27,983 nucleotides of DNA from a virus, in IMG/VR virus record IMGVR_UViG_3300006802_000419, positions 1 through 27,983 of that record, one strand, 5' to 3'. A program made the translations under genes and the position numbers. Shown here piece by piece: positions 14,180-24,335 of this stretch. Every line of letters begins with the position of its first letter. Within the stretch, counting starts at the first letter, position 1. Under the pieces are notes generated by a model. It saw only the letters and a program-made list of their open reading frames with translations. It made no database searches and was not told the DNA's origin.

Positions 14180-16381
14180 TTATTTTCTAAATACAGGTTC
14201 GCTGTAAGGTTCTTTTTGTTTACTTAGACTTTCAACATACTTCTTGGCCTGCGTTTCATAGAGAGCAGGGTACTCTACAAGCAACAGGTTTTTGGCCTGT
14301 TGACTAGCAGTCGTAAGAATTGAAGACAGCACTTTTTTCTGTAATTCTGTAGCTAATTCATTCCAATTTGGGATATTGTCTAGCATACGATTACCTAAAA
14401 CACTGAGGATTTGTCCTTTGGTTTTAGCATAATAGGCGTATTGATCGTCAGTAAGTTGCTCCTTTACATCTGGAAACAGTCTTAACTCGTCTGAAACCTT
14501 CTTTGTAGGCATACCTAAATCAGCCATTGTACGCATTACAGGATTGGTAGAAATATCTGTGCCTCTGTATGGGCTTACCATACGGACAGCAAAATCATAG
14601 ATTTTACCACCAACATCATCTGGCTTAACATCTCTTAATGGCCCAAATGGTTGACCAATGAACTTAGGATCACCTGTAATATTTACGGCTTGGTGCAAAT
14701 CTCCTCTACCGATACCTGAACGATTTTTAAGCTGGTCTATAATATCAAGCATTTGCTTTTGTTCAGGATCAATAGCATCATTAAAATGCTTAACGATTGC
14801 AGGAATAGGCATACCAGCTAATTGACCTAATAATCTCTTTCCATATCTTTCCGGATCATTTGCTGCCTGTAATAGTAATCCAAGATTGCTCATCCAAGTC
14901 TTTTCGACAAGATTATAGCCAATCATTAAACCTGCAGCGTGCATAGCATCTAACACGTTTTGATTAAATTCTTCATCTTTATTTTGTGCTGCTCTTAATA
15001 GCCTATTAAAATCAGCGCCCATGCCCATTAATAGACCTATAGAATCTGGTCTAGTGTATTTATAAGCTCTATCATCTTGTCTAAATGAATAGGGCTCATA
15101 ACCTGCTTCTAACTGAGTTGTACGCTTTTCAGGATCAATAGCAGGTCCAGCACTAATATAACCATTAGCTTCTAGCCACATTGCAGCTAATAAAACAGAC
15201 GAACCAAATGTCTGCCTAGCTACAACGTTATCAAAGTCCATTTTAGTGTATTCTTTAATTTTAGATAAATCGCCTTCTGGTGTTCTTTTAATAATTTCAG
15301 CGAATGTTTTACCGCCAGTTAATTCTCTTTGAGTGTCTTTATATAGCAAGCCCATGCCAGGAACACGCTCAAATACCCACCTAAAGATATTAGCAGGAGT
15401 GTTAATGAATGGTACGATTACACGACCAAAGGGAACCTTATCAATAAAATTAATAACGGCTTTAGTGGTTTCGCTAGGAGGACTGGTAAAATTAGCTTTC
15501 TTGCCTTCTGCCTCTGCTCTAAATAATGAAAGCTTCTTACCAAAATCATTTAAAAAGTCTAGTTCAGGGCGATCAGCTAAGCCCATTTCTTCATATCTAC
15601 GGAATAGCTCTTTAGCTTGCGCTAATTGCTTTGAGTCCATAGCGTGCTTATTAGGATTTCTTACGAAGTCGCTTAAATAATCTGCTCTAGATTTACCTGT
15701 GCCTTGTTCTCCGCCTGCTCTTTTATAGGCAATAGAAGCTTGTTCCCACAAAGATGCACGTTTTCCTACTTCTTGCATCATGGCATCTGTGCCAGCAATT
15801 AATGAGGAAGGAATACGTACAATCTTACCTATAATCTTTTCAATATTACCAGCATCAGCAGCAGTACCAATAGTGCTTCTGACAGGATGGCTTGGGCTTA
15901 ATTCTTGTCCAGCTTCATGGGCTAATCTGAAGTTCTTCCACCAGATACTTGCTAATTCTTGTGTGGATGCAATTAACCCTAGGTCTCTATCTTTAATAGA
16001 TAGTCCCATACCCTTAGCACGAGCTAGCACATCGCCTGCGGTATATCGTTCAGCATCGTTTAGAGAGCCTGTTAAACCTTGTCTAACCAAGCCCACGCCA
16101 GAGGCTAGGCCACGCTCTACAGTGTTTGTAATGTTCATTAGAGTAGTTTCTAGGCCGATTGCTACTTGAGTAGGTAAACCTGCAAGCATGGCATTATAAA
16201 GCACTTCCATGCCCTTCTTTCCAAGGGTAGGTTTAGCCTTAGCTGCATCTTCTTGAGCTTGAAAGAACCTGCTAATTGACCCTGTATCATTAGGATCAAT
16301 CATAGCAAGTTGCTGTGCTTCTCTAATTAATTTATCCGCACAAGAGAGCCGCGCCATCGCCTGCCAATCCTTCCGGCCCAT
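14180..16381 (-). CDS. Putative internal virion / DNA-ejection protein, C-terminal part
   Basis: This 733-residue protein is mostly helical, Ala/Leu/Lys-rich, with some hydrophobic stretches (AMLAGLPTQVAIGLETTLMNI, ASSVLLAAMWLEANGY region). It is the last structural gene before lysis, where T7-like phages encode their largest ejection protein. Its start (16381) lies 50 bases inside the end of the upstream gene, in the +1 frame, preceded directly by TGA and without a good ribosome site. Read together, the two frames would give one protein of about 1380 residues, near the size of T7 gp16. The split may be programmed, natural or a sequence error. Confidence 0.6.
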   Translation of the reverse strand: MGRKDWQAMARLSCADKLIREAQQLAMIDPNDTGSISRFFQAQEDAAKAKPTLGKKGMEVLYNAMLAGLPTQVAIGLETTLMNITNTVERGLASGVGLVRQGLTGSLNDAERYTAGDVLARAKGMGLSIKDRDLGLIASTQELASIWWKNFRLAHEAGQELSPSHPVRSTIGTAADAGNIEKIIGKIVRIPSSLIAGTDAMMQEVGKRASLWEQASIAYKRAGGEQGTGKSRADYLSDFVRNPNKHAMDSKQLAQAKELFRRYEEMGLADRPELDFLNDFGKKLSLFRAEAEGKKANFTSPPSETTKAVINFIDKVPFGRVIVPFINTPANIFRWVFERVPGMGLLYKDTQRELTGGKTFAEIIKRTPEGDLSKIKEYTKMDFDNVVARQTFGSSVLLAAMWLEANGYISAGPAIDPEKRTTQLEAGYEPYSFRQDDRAYKYTRPDSIGLLMGMGADFNRLLRAAQNKDEEFNQNVLDAMHAAGLMIGYNLVEKTWMSNLGLLLQAANDPERYGKRLLGQLAGMPIPAIVKHFNDAIDPEQKQMLDIIDQLKNRSGIGRGDLHQAVNITGDPKFIGQPFGPLRDVKPDDVGGKIYDFAVRMVSPYRGTDISTNPVMRTMADLGMPTKKVSDELRLFPDVKEQLTDDQYAYYAKTKGQILSVLGNRMLDNIPNWNELATELQKKVLSSILTTASQQAKNLLLVEYPALYETQAKKYVESLSKQKEPYSEPVFRK

Positions 16382-18296
16382 TCATATCTTTAACGAGCCT
16401 TGTTAAATATTCTTCTGGAGATTCGTTATAATTAGGCTTTAACATAGCCAAACTTCTACCAATTTCGCTTCTGGAACCATAAAAGCTTTTCATAGTATCT
16501 GTAAATTTAAGCCTATATTGGGCGTAAGCTACTAGAGACTTTAATGTTTCAGGGCTATCTTTACCGAATTTCCATAGCTTTTCATTGAAATCCGAGGCTA
16601 AAGTGTGTAATTGTACACCATCTTTATTATATTGGTAAAGAGCCCCAGATACTACAGTACTTAATCTATCTCCTGTAACTCCAAGTTTATCTTTTAAAGT
16701 TTTAAAAATGTCTAAGCTAGGATCACCTAATAGCTCTTTAGCAGAAGCTAGAGAGGCTTCCTTAGAGATTTGTGGACGTTCTGTATTAAACCCAGAATTA
16801 GCCTCAGATAGCCTAATTACTTCTGCCCACATTTCTGCAGGAGAGGACATATAGGTCATATTATCTACTTTACCTGTTAGCTTTTCAAGCTGTTCAACAT
16901 ATAAAGGTGTTGGCCCCTCTACTTTAGGAGGAGGGGGAGTAGGAGGAGTGGGTGGCCTAGGAGGCACAGTAGGAGGAGCAGATAAATCCGGGTCTCCATT
17001 ATCCAGCTTCCTAATAATTTCAGGTAAAGGTTTAGGGTCTTCTGCATTCTTTAAAGCATTGTCCAATTCTGGATTTTTAGCTAGAAATTCTGTTTTAGGA
17101 GCTTCTACAGGCTTAACAACAGGCTTTGGCAGTTCTGGAGTTTGATTATCCTGTAATCCGTGATCGAATGGTTTATATTGTGGTGCTTCTTTAAACTCAT
17201 TACCAGGAGTTATAGAGCCATCCATATCTTTTAGCCCACCAAAATCAACATCCCCCATACCTAATTCATTTTTAATTTCTGCAATAGAACTAGGTTCAGG
17301 TCTAGCAATACCAGGGCCTTCAATAGGTCTAGTAGCTTCCATTTCAGGGAATTTATTAGCATTGGCAGGGGCAGGAATATTGTCTCTACGTACTAATACT
17401 CCCATAGCGTCTGGTTGTTCTAGTGCAGTACCAGATTTAGCAATTTGTTGTTGTTCAAAAGTTAATGGGGCATTATCTTGTTTAATAGGAGGCGTATCTA
17501 CAGCATCAGGACGTTTTAATAACCCAAATCCCTTTTTAATAGCTCCTGCACCACCTCTAATTAAACCGCCAAAGGCGCCCATAACAGCAGCAGATTGAGC
17601 AGTTTCTAACGGTGAGTATTCTTCTCTAGTTCCAATAGACTTTTGTAGAACCTGTTGAGAAACATCAGCGGCAGCGCCTGCACCAGCATCCACAATAGCA
17701 GCACCGGAAGCTCTAGCTAATATACCTGCGCCTTCACCAATAACTTTAGATGCTATTTTACCCCCAATAGCACCACCTGCCCAAGTAACAGGATCAACTA
17801 CACCACGCCAAATATTAGCCCATAATCTGCTAGCTCTTTCCCCAATACCTCTATCTTCACCTTCCCAGAAAGCAGGAAGCTTATCATATTGCTCCCCTAG
17901 AAAAGTCATTTGCTTGGCTTTAATAATATCTACAGTTTGTGCCTTTACAGCATCCATTAAGGCTGCAGCAGAGTTAGCGTTATTCCATGTTTGATCTACT
18001 ACCCAAGTCTGTAATGCTTCATTAGGATCAGCCTTACCATAATATTCCTGGGCAACTTTAACAAGCATGGGGTGTGCTTTATGTCCTGTAAAGCCAGGTA
18101 TTTCATAAGACATTTCACTTTGATCTGGAAAAGCTGCCCCAACACCCGTAGGAGTAGGCGCACGTACAGATTTAATAATGTCATCTAAAGTATTAGGCTC
18201 TGCTTCTTCTGGAGTAGATGTAGCAGTACCTGTAGGAGAACCTTGTACGTTTACTCCTCTAACTTCATTAATGATATCTTGTAAAGTTCCGGTCAT
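16332..18296 (-). CDS. Putative internal virion / DNA-ejection protein, N-terminal part
   Basis: This 654-residue protein has a repeated short motif near its N-terminus (TLQDIINEVRG and TLDDIIKSVRA) and a Gly/Ala-rich hydrophobic stretch (about residues 170-260). A Pro-rich linker (PPTVPPRPPTPPTPPPP) at about residue 450 precedes a helical end. The final residues after about MNGPEG run into low-quality sequence (GDGAALLCG) before the stop, as expected if the true frame moves to the downstream gene. No lysozyme motif is obvious. The role is inferred from gene order. Confidence 0.6.
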   Translation of the reverse strand: MTGTLQDIINEVRGVNVQGSPTGTATSTPEEAEPNTLDDIIKSVRAPTPTGVGAAFPDQSEMSYEIPGFTGHKAHPMLVKVAQEYYGKADPNEALQTWVVDQTWNNANSAAALMDAVKAQTVDIIKAKQMTFLGEQYDKLPAFWEGEDRGIGERASRLWANIWRGVVDPVTWAGGAIGGKIASKVIGEGAGILARASGAAIVDAGAGAAADVSQQVLQKSIGTREEYSPLETAQSAAVMGAFGGLIRGGAGAIKKGFGLLKRPDAVDTPPIKQDNAPLTFEQQQIAKSGTALEQPDAMGVLVRRDNIPAPANANKFPEMEATRPIEGPGIARPEPSSIAEIKNELGMGDVDFGGLKDMDGSITPGNEFKEAPQYKPFDHGLQDNQTPELPKPVVKPVEAPKTEFLAKNPELDNALKNAEDPKPLPEIIRKLDNGDPDLSAPPTVPPRPPTPPTPPPPKVEGPTPLYVEQLEKLTGKVDNMTYMSSPAEMWAEVIRLSEANSGFNTERPQISKEASLASAKELLGDPSLDIFKTLKDKLGVTGDRLSTVVSGALYQYNKDGVQLHTLASDFNEKLWKFGKDSPETLKSLVAYAQYRLKFTDTMKSFYGSRSEIGRSLAMLKPNYNESPEEYLTRLVKDMNGPEGLAGDGAALLCG

Positions 18297-18373
18297 TATT
18301 ACTCTACTGGTGTACTTGGTCTATGCTTAACTTTGCCCATTGCCTTACTATTCTTTTCCGCTTGAGTTTCTCC

Positions 18374-19828
18374 CTATTGCTTCTTTTCATTAGGTAAGAA
18401 GTTCTCCATATAGTATTTAGGATAGGTTTGTCCAAATTCTTTCTTTAATTTTTCTTGTATTTCGGGGTCTTTAATAGCTTTAATTCTGTCAGCCACAATC
18501 TTAGCTTCTTCCTGAATAGATTTAGGCTTTTCAGGAGCAGGCGTTTTAGTTGCGTAAGGATCGGTTTTAGAGCCTCCTTTACTAGGATCATTAGCCCCTG
18601 CTTTAGTTCCTGGAGGAGTTGAGGCTGTACGATAATCAAATAGTACTGCATTTCCTTGTGGGGGTTTATTATTAGGCCCTGCTATAACTCTATTATAGGA
18701 TTCTGTATCAATGCTTCTTAGCTCTTGTAAAGCCACCCATTCAACTACTTGAGGATTTGTTACATCCATTCCTGGGTACTTCTTTACATATTTAGCCATA
18801 ATAGAAGGATCAGCACCTATGCCAGTCTTAATTTCATCTAGTTTAGCTGCAGATTGTGCGTAACGTTCTGCAGGACTATTTTCAAGTCTAGCATTTTCTC
18901 TAGCTGTAGCAGCAGCAACATTCATACTAGCAGCACCAAGAGTAGCAGCAGCATGAATATTAGCACTATCCCTAGATGCTTGGGCTTGAATTTTAGAAGC
19001 TTCAATATGCCAAGCATTTTGTTGTTCTGCGTTAGCGATATATTTACCGGCTTCATCATAATTACCAGAACCTACAGCCTGCCAGAATTTAGCAGGATCA
19101 GTTAATTTACCTGGATCACCAGCTAATTTCATAGCAGTACCAATTAAAGCTGCTTTATTGGCATCCATAGGAGTACCGGCAGACTCAGGATTAAAATCTG
19201 TCCTGCCTGTATCTTGGCCTGTTTTAATAGCAGAGACTTGCTCAGGGCTAAATCCTGTTCTACCGGCAATATTTTTAAGCGATTTGGCTTGTAATTGTTC
19301 AGGAGTATTTTTACCAGTAATTACGTTACCAATACCCATATCTTGTTTAAATAGACCTTTACCACCAAGTCCAGGAGCTTGAGCAGGAGCGCCTGCAACA
19401 TTAGTAGTAGGTACAGAACCTTCACCCCCAACAGCTACAGGAGATTGACCAGGAATTTGTGGAGTGCCCTGTGCAGCTTGTGCTGATTGAACTTGTGTCT
19501 GGGTTTCCTTAAGCTTCATTCCCCCGTACATTTGTTGGGCTTGAGCAAGTACAATAGGATCAGTAATATTATGACCGCCCTGAACAAAAGTTCTCGCAAC
19601 ATCTAATGCTCTCGTATCTCTAGGATCACCACCAATTTGCATAGCAAAGCCGCGAACAATGTTGTCTTGTTTTTGTTGTTCTGCTTTATTGGCTTTATAT
19701 ACTTTTAGACCCTCATTAAATGTTTTTAAGTCTTCCATCATATATTCATTTTCAGCTTTTCTATTTTCATCCTGAATGGATGACATTTTAGAAAAGAAGC
19801 CAGTACCAATACCTACACCAATGCCCAT
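18374..19828 (-). CDS. Putative internal virion protein (484 aa)
   Basis: This is a helical, Gln/Ala-rich protein with a Gly-rich start (MGIGVGIGTGF), a charged coiled-coil-like region (about residues 15-60), a Pro/Gly/Gln-rich middle, an Ala-rich helix (about residues 280-320) and a Lys/Pro-rich tail. Such composition is common for podovirus core or ejection proteins. It lies between the small virion genes and the large ejection protein. No enzymatic motif is seen. The gap of 77 bases to the next gene holds no convincing gene. Confidence 0.55.
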   Translation of the reverse strand: MGIGVGIGTGFFSKMSSIQDENRKAENEYMMEDLKTFNEGLKVYKANKAEQQKQDNIVRGFAMQIGGDPRDTRALDVARTFVQGGHNITDPIVLAQAQQMYGGMKLKETQTQVQSAQAAQGTPQIPGQSPVAVGGEGSVPTTNVAGAPAQAPGLGGKGLFKQDMGIGNVITGKNTPEQLQAKSLKNIAGRTGFSPEQVSAIKTGQDTGRTDFNPESAGTPMDANKAALIGTAMKLAGDPGKLTDPAKFWQAVGSGNYDEAGKYIANAEQQNAWHIEASKIQAQASRDSANIHAAATLGAASMNVAAATARENARLENSPAERYAQSAAKLDEIKTGIGADPSIMAKYVKKYPGMDVTNPQVVEWVALQELRSIDTESYNRVIAGPNNKPPQGNAVLFDYRTASTPPGTKAGANDPSKGGSKTDPYATKTPAPEKPKSIQEEAKIVADRIKAIKDPEIQEKLKKEFGQTYPKYYMENFLPNEKKQ

Positions 19829-19840
19829 AGTTTTATTCCT

Positions 19841-20395
19841 TTATGCTGGTGGAGTAAATAAACCGTTACCGCCTGTAGGAGCATTCCCGATAGGATTAGG
19901 AGTAGTTGCTGTAGGGTTAGCTCCAGGAGGTGCTATAGTATTACCACCTTGTTCAGCATTATCAAATGCTGCAGCTACGTCTTCTGGCTGTCCGCCCATT
20001 TTTGCCTTAATTAAATTAGTATTAAGATCATTCATAAATTGATCCACATTACCAGGGCTACCGGGAGGCAATAAAGTATATTTAATACCTGCTTTTTCAG
20101 CAAGTGTAGCAATCATTAGGAATACATTTTGATCAATAAGCATCATAAGATCAATAGTCCATAAGCCTTGTTGAAATCCTGACACAAGAGTTCCTTTAGC
20201 TAAATCTGCTACAGTAGCACCATTTTCTAATAAAGCTAACATTTTAGGAAGTCTGGATGGCTTAATTAAAGTTTTCCATACAAAATTTACAGCTTCTACA
20301 GGATCAGTAAATTGTGGAGGACGCTCCCAAGGAAATGATCCTGGAGGATGTGCCAACCCTTCACCTGGAATTGGGGCACTAAATTGTGTAGACAT
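19841..20395 (-). CDS. Conserved marine-phage virion protein (184 aa)
   Basis: The opening MSTQFSAPIPGEGL...PWERPPQFTDP resembles a small structural protein seen in many marine phages. The middle is helical with a hydrophobic patch (TIDLMMLIDQNVFLMIATLAEKAG), and the C-terminus is Pro/Gly/Asn-rich and probably disordered. Start and stop abut its neighbours. The role in the virion is unknown; an internal or head-tail joining function is possible. Confidence 0.55.
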   Translation of the reverse strand: MSTQFSAPIPGEGLAHPPGSFPWERPPQFTDPVEAVNFVWKTLIKPSRLPKMLALLENGATVADLAKGTLVSGFQQGLWTIDLMMLIDQNVFLMIATLAEKAGIKYTLLPPGSPGNVDQFMNDLNTNLIKAKMGGQPEDVAAAFDNAEQGGNTIAPPGANPTATTPNPIGNAPTGGNGLFTPPA

Positions 20396-20712
20396 TATTT
20401 CATATCCTTTTCATCATCAGTTTCTTCATAGTTGTCTAGAAAGTCTTTTAATTGGCTATTGAAATGCTTTCCATTCCACATAAAGTTACTTTCCCATTTA
20501 GGTCCACCTTGCATACCACCACCTTGATTATACTGTGGTGTGCCTTCTGTAATAGAAGCAGCCTTAGCTTTGCCTGGAGTTACTTTATTAGAACTTGATT
20601 GTGAAGTGCTAAAAGAACTATTATCTGTTACAGAACTTTGCTTATTACCACCAAGGAAGGCTTTAAGGCCCCCTTGTAAAGCTTTGCCTGCTATATCCCA
20701 AAAATCAAACAT
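20395..20712 (-). CDS. Small putative virion protein (105 aa)
   Basis: A short amphipathic N-terminal segment (MFDFWDIAGKALQGGLKAFLGG) is followed by a Ser/Gln-rich low-complexity stretch and an acidic tail (ETDDEKDMK). Size and position recall the small internal core protein of T7-like phages (gp14 type), but no similarity is evident. It overlaps both neighbours by a single base. Confidence 0.5.
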   Translation of the reverse strand: MFDFWDIAGKALQGGLKAFLGGNKQSSVTDNSSFSTSQSSSNKVTPGKAKAASITEGTPQYNQGGGMQGGPKWESNFMWNGKHFNSQLKDFLDNYEETDDEKDMK

Positions 20713-22235
20713 TATTCAAGTGCTCCTGAGAACATACCGGCTAAGAAGTTACCTAAAGCCTGTTGGAAAGCTGCTTGCTGTTGGGCATCGAACATTTTCA
20801 TTTTACCCTCTGTATATAGAGCAATTTGAGCTAGTTTATTAAATCTATCTTCTTTATTTTCGTTTGCAGTAAATGCCCATGCGCTTTCGTCTCTGTATTG
20901 CTGCCACATATTGGCGTATGCTTGGTTAGAGATACCTAACTTATTAGTAGCATTAATTCTATTTTCTTCATTTTGTGCAGCAGTATTAGTAGTATTAATC
21001 TGTCTACGCCATTGTGTATTAGATTGTTGAACAATTAAATCATTTTGTGTATTAAATTTATCTCTAGAATCCTGCATGGTTTTATCGAACTTTTCCATTG
21101 CATTTTCTTCACCAGCATTAAATTGGCTAATTGCCGATCTTTGTGCAGCGTTAAAGGTACTGACTTGAGTTGCAAGATTAGCATAAAATTCGTTAGCCTG
21201 ATTAATACTGGATGCATTAAAGTTCTTAGAAGCATTATCTGCAGCCTGATTACTTAATAAGTATTGGGATTTCTGTTGTGAATTTACAAGGGCTGCTTGT
21301 TGTTTATTATTAAGATTTTGTAAATCCATAGCAACAAGAGCGTCACTATCGGCTTTAGCAATAGGTACAGCAGCATCAATAATAGCTGCCATAATAGCTT
21401 GACCAGCCATAGAGGAATTATCAATACCTCTAGCTGCCATTATTTGTTGTGCTTTTCTAGCTGCTCCAGAAGCCCATGTTGGGAATTGCCCGTCACTTCC
21501 AACTTTTAATAGCTCTGTTAATCTGCCACTAACTAAATGAGTACTATCTATAGCAGCAGTTGCAGCTTCCATTAAAGCAGCATCTTGAGCTTGTTTATCT
21601 ATCTGGGTAGCATTATAAGTAGCTGTGCCAGGATTTTGGGATGCCTCTGCCTGTCCTGCTTGAGCTTTAGTTGTATCAGATGCACCCAAAGAACCGATGG
21701 TTTTATTTTCCATCATTTCATTTGAGTTTTCAGAAATATTAGTAAAATCTACTTCTGTGCCCGGTGGCAATACAGGATTTGTGGCTCTAGTATTAGTGCT
21801 GTTTATAATAGCACTATTTCTGCTATCTACAGGTTGTTGGTATGTGGGTGTAGTAGAAGCTGTGCTAGCTGTTGTAGCTTCTGTGGTTGTTGTAGAGCCT
21901 GTAGAACCTGTGCTAGTGTTGTTCCCTGTTCCTGAGGTAGACCCATCTCCAGAGTCACTACCACTACCATCACCACCTACGGCACCACCATCACCAGCAG
22001 TAGGCCCTGTATCATTATTATTGTATCCACCCCCAACATCTCCATCACCATCTTGCATGGCTACAGGAGCACCGTTAGGACCGCTTGCAGGACCACCTAG
22101 AGGCATTGTAGATAGAATTGGATTAGTACCAGCAGCACCTAAGGCACCAAGAGCTTGTGTTAAGCCTGGATTTGGAGCTTGTGTAGCTAATACAGGATCA
22201 GTACTAAGAGTACCTAAACCAGCTTCCGTTGCCAT
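20712..22235 (-). CDS. Large low-complexity putative virion protein (507 aa)
   Basis: The start at 22235 is chosen over an in-frame ATG at 22253 because GGAGAAATT lies just upstream and the start overlaps the preceding stop. Residues about 60-140 are almost wholly Gly, Asp, Ser, Thr and Asn. The C-terminal half is Ala/Gln/Asn-rich and helical, coiled-coil-like, with many NN and QQ pairs. It is probably an internal virion or tail-associated protein. No motif gives a specific role. Confidence 0.55.
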   Translation of the reverse strand: MATEAGLGTLSTDPVLATQAPNPGLTQALGALGAAGTNPILSTMPLGGPASGPNGAPVAMQDGDGDVGGGYNNNDTGPTAGDGGAVGGDGSGSDSGDGSTSGTGNNTSTGSTGSTTTTEATTASTASTTPTYQQPVDSRNSAIINSTNTRATNPVLPPGTEVDFTNISENSNEMMENKTIGSLGASDTTKAQAGQAEASQNPGTATYNATQIDKQAQDAALMEAATAAIDSTHLVSGRLTELLKVGSDGQFPTWASGAARKAQQIMAARGIDNSSMAGQAIMAAIIDAAVPIAKADSDALVAMDLQNLNNKQQAALVNSQQKSQYLLSNQAADNASKNFNASSINQANEFYANLATQVSTFNAAQRSAISQFNAGEENAMEKFDKTMQDSRDKFNTQNDLIVQQSNTQWRRQINTTNTAAQNEENRINATNKLGISNQAYANMWQQYRDESAWAFTANENKEDRFNKLAQIALYTEGKMKMFDAQQQAAFQQALGNFLAGMFSGALE

Positions 22236-22690
22236 TATAGAAATTTCTCCCAACCATAAACAGTATTAGTAGCGTCCGTAGTAATGGACCCAATATTAGT
22301 TAATTGAGAGCCATCCACAGCAGGTAATTTACCTGAGCTATCTAATTGAACAATTTGATTAGCTGCAGTACCCACATTGACGTTTAATACGGGATTTCCC
22401 CCAATTCCGTTAGGAAACCCAATAGATATTGTACCATTAGAGCATGTTAATTGTACAGTAGAAAAAGCTCCAGAAGTACTAGATATAACAATACCTGTAG
22501 CTCCAGATAGGCCATTTAAGCCCATATTAGTTATGGGAGCACCACCACCAACAGTACCATCATGATTATGCCCTGAACTTGCGTCCATAGCAGCTTGAAC
22601 TTTATTAAATTCAAGATTAAAAGAGTTACTTAGAATAGTTAAATTGGGGGCTATTTGTGCCGAAGCTTGTCTAGTGTACCCGGTAGCCAT
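22235..22690 (-). CDS. Tail-fibre-like protein (151 aa)
   Basis: The segment SSGHNHDGTVGGGAPI is a motif common in phage tail fibres, where His residues can bind metal ions along the fibre. Later, NQIVQLDSSGKLPAVDGSQLTNI is the typical short repeat that joins fibre domains. The protein is short for a complete receptor-binding fibre, so it may be a connector or adaptor fibre. It overlaps the tail-tube gene upstream by one base. Confidence 0.65.
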   Translation of the reverse strand: MATGYTRQASAQIAPNLTILSNSFNLEFNKVQAAMDASSGHNHDGTVGGGAPITNMGLNGLSGATGIVISSTSGAFSTVQLTCSNGTISIGFPNGIGGNPVLNVNVGTAANQIVQLDSSGKLPAVDGSQLTNIGSITTDATNTVYGWEKFL

Positions 22691-24288
22691 TATCTTCTCC
22701 CATTAAGAGCGTATTCGATAGACATAGAGCGTACAGTAAAGGGAGCACCACCAGTACCGTATAAAACAAAGCTTGCTACTAGTGCCGAACCTTCTAATTG
22801 TACACAAAAACGTATATCTGTGAATGCGGTAGAATCATATATATATCCATTATCATACGTAACTGCAGGGTCGTCATAAGTGGCTGCGTTTGTAATTCGT
22901 CCTAATTCTCTATCTACAGGCTGTACTACACTTGCGTCATTAAAATCATATATAGAACCTGTATAAATAGTTACATTACCTTCTGCATAAATATACGCAC
23001 ATAATCTGTACATAGTCTTTCTTAATCTGGCATCTTCAAAGGCATGGTGTGGTGATTGTAAATACCAAGGCATTGCAATTGTTGTTGCAGCAGTACTGGC
23101 AGAACTAAATCCTGTAAAATCGCTACCACTTTCTTGCGTATAAACATAGTTATCTGCGGTATCATTATGTGCGTGTACAACTAATTCTGTTTCAGAAGTT
23201 AAATACCTACTGTCGCAACAATAAATAGAAGCACCTAGAAATTCAAACCATTCCCAAGCAATATCTCCCGAGGAAGTCTGTCTAAGGCCGCCAATTAAGC
23301 CCCCCTGAGTTGATCTATCTGAACTAGAACGAGACGAAAATATTCTGTATTGAGACTTACCTCGTATAACAACACTGGAAGTAGAGCCATCAGTATAGTT
23401 CTCTATGGGAATTAACGCCGTAGCTTTATTTTGAACTGGCCTACTTAAATTGGATATATCCACGTCACCAATACGCATAGTACCAGCAATTGTTCTAATA
23501 CCATCAGAAGATAGAAATACTAAATCTCCGCCAATTTCTTTAATACTATCTGAAGCAACACATCCAATATTGCCTGTTACAGGGCTTAAAATCCAGTCTG
23601 TAGCACTTGTACCCACAATTTTAGAGATATTGTGGCGTCCAAATACGAACAATTCATCTCTCCAAACTCCCATACCATGAATACCAAATCCTACATTAAT
23701 AGAACCCGCCCCTGCAGTAGCATCATAGTTATTATCGTTTCCTGGAGAACTAAACGTAAGGGTTTGAGAGCCATTAGGAGCTAGCCATAAATGCCTTTTA
23801 AATTCTGTAGCAAATGCTTGTCCTGTAGGCGCATTATTTAAATCTGAGTATGTACCATTAGTATATTTAGCAGGAGTATTTACTCCATCAACGAAAGTCG
23901 TAGTTGGAGTTACCCAATTGTATTGAACGCTTCTATATTTACCAGCACCTGTTCTAGCGGCTGTTGCTGTGCTAGTTAATTCAGTCCAAGCTGTAGCACT
24001 TGTAGCTGCGAAGAATACTTTAGTAGAGCGCATGGCAACTACGCCAGTTTCATGCACGAAAGTACCTAGAATTTGCCCTGTCCCCGGTACAGCAGCATCA
24101 ATATAACGTCTATAGCCTGAGATACGTCTATACCCACCGATTAAAGAAGTCTCAAAGTTAATGCCTCTAGTAAGTGATCCGGGCCTATTCTCACCTTGCC
24201 AAATTAAATCTTCATTATTTACAGTTCCGCCTTCAAGCAAAACTTGCTTGGTGCCCCATCTGTCTCTACTTCTTGGTTCAATTGGCAT
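22690..24288 (-). CDS. Tail tubular protein B / nozzle-type beta-propeller protein
   Basis: The 532-residue sequence is almost entirely beta strand, with repeated WxxELFVFG, KIVGTSATDWIL and DLVFLSSDGIRTI blades. This resembles the beta-propeller nozzle or DNA-stabilisation proteins of short-tailed phages (T7 gp12, P22 gp10). It follows the adaptor gene, as expected for the distal tail tube. The ribosome site is weak; 47 bases separate it from the adaptor gene. Confidence 0.7.
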   Translation of the reverse strand: MPIEPRSRDRWGTKQVLLEGGTVNNEDLIWQGENRPGSLTRGINFETSLIGGYRRISGYRRYIDAAVPGTGQILGTFVHETGVVAMRSTKVFFAATSATAWTELTSTATAARTGAGKYRSVQYNWVTPTTTFVDGVNTPAKYTNGTYSDLNNAPTGQAFATEFKRHLWLAPNGSQTLTFSSPGNDNNYDATAGAGSINVGFGIHGMGVWRDELFVFGRHNISKIVGTSATDWILSPVTGNIGCVASDSIKEIGGDLVFLSSDGIRTIAGTMRIGDVDISNLSRPVQNKATALIPIENYTDGSTSSVVIRGKSQYRIFSSRSSSDRSTQGGLIGGLRQTSSGDIAWEWFEFLGASIYCCDSRYLTSETELVVHAHNDTADNYVYTQESGSDFTGFSSASTAATTIAMPWYLQSPHHAFEDARLRKTMYRLCAYIYAEGNVTIYTGSIYDFNDASVVQPVDRELGRITNAATYDDPAVTYDNGYIYDSTAFTDIRFCVQLEGSALVASFVLYGTGGAPFTVRSMSIEYALNGRR

Positions 24289-24335
24289 TTATATAAGTAC
24301 TCTGTGAGAAAAGTGTATACAAACTTCTAACAAAT

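Noticed and set aside
15333-16169. + strand frames opposite the ejection-protein genes
   Set aside because: They are shadows of a clearly coding minus strand, with no ribosome sites or recognisable domains.
18304-18390. 28-codon basic frame (begins MKRSNREKLK) in the gap between two virion genes
   Set aside because: It is short, has no clear ribosome site and overlaps the end of the upstream gene; it could be real but I cannot support it. A 13-codon frame in the same gap is weaker still.
21697-22269. 190-codon + strand frame opposite the 507-residue virion gene
   Set aside because: It is an antisense shadow of the Gly/Ser/Thr-rich repeat; its Pro/Val/Ser composition is the mirror of the real gene.
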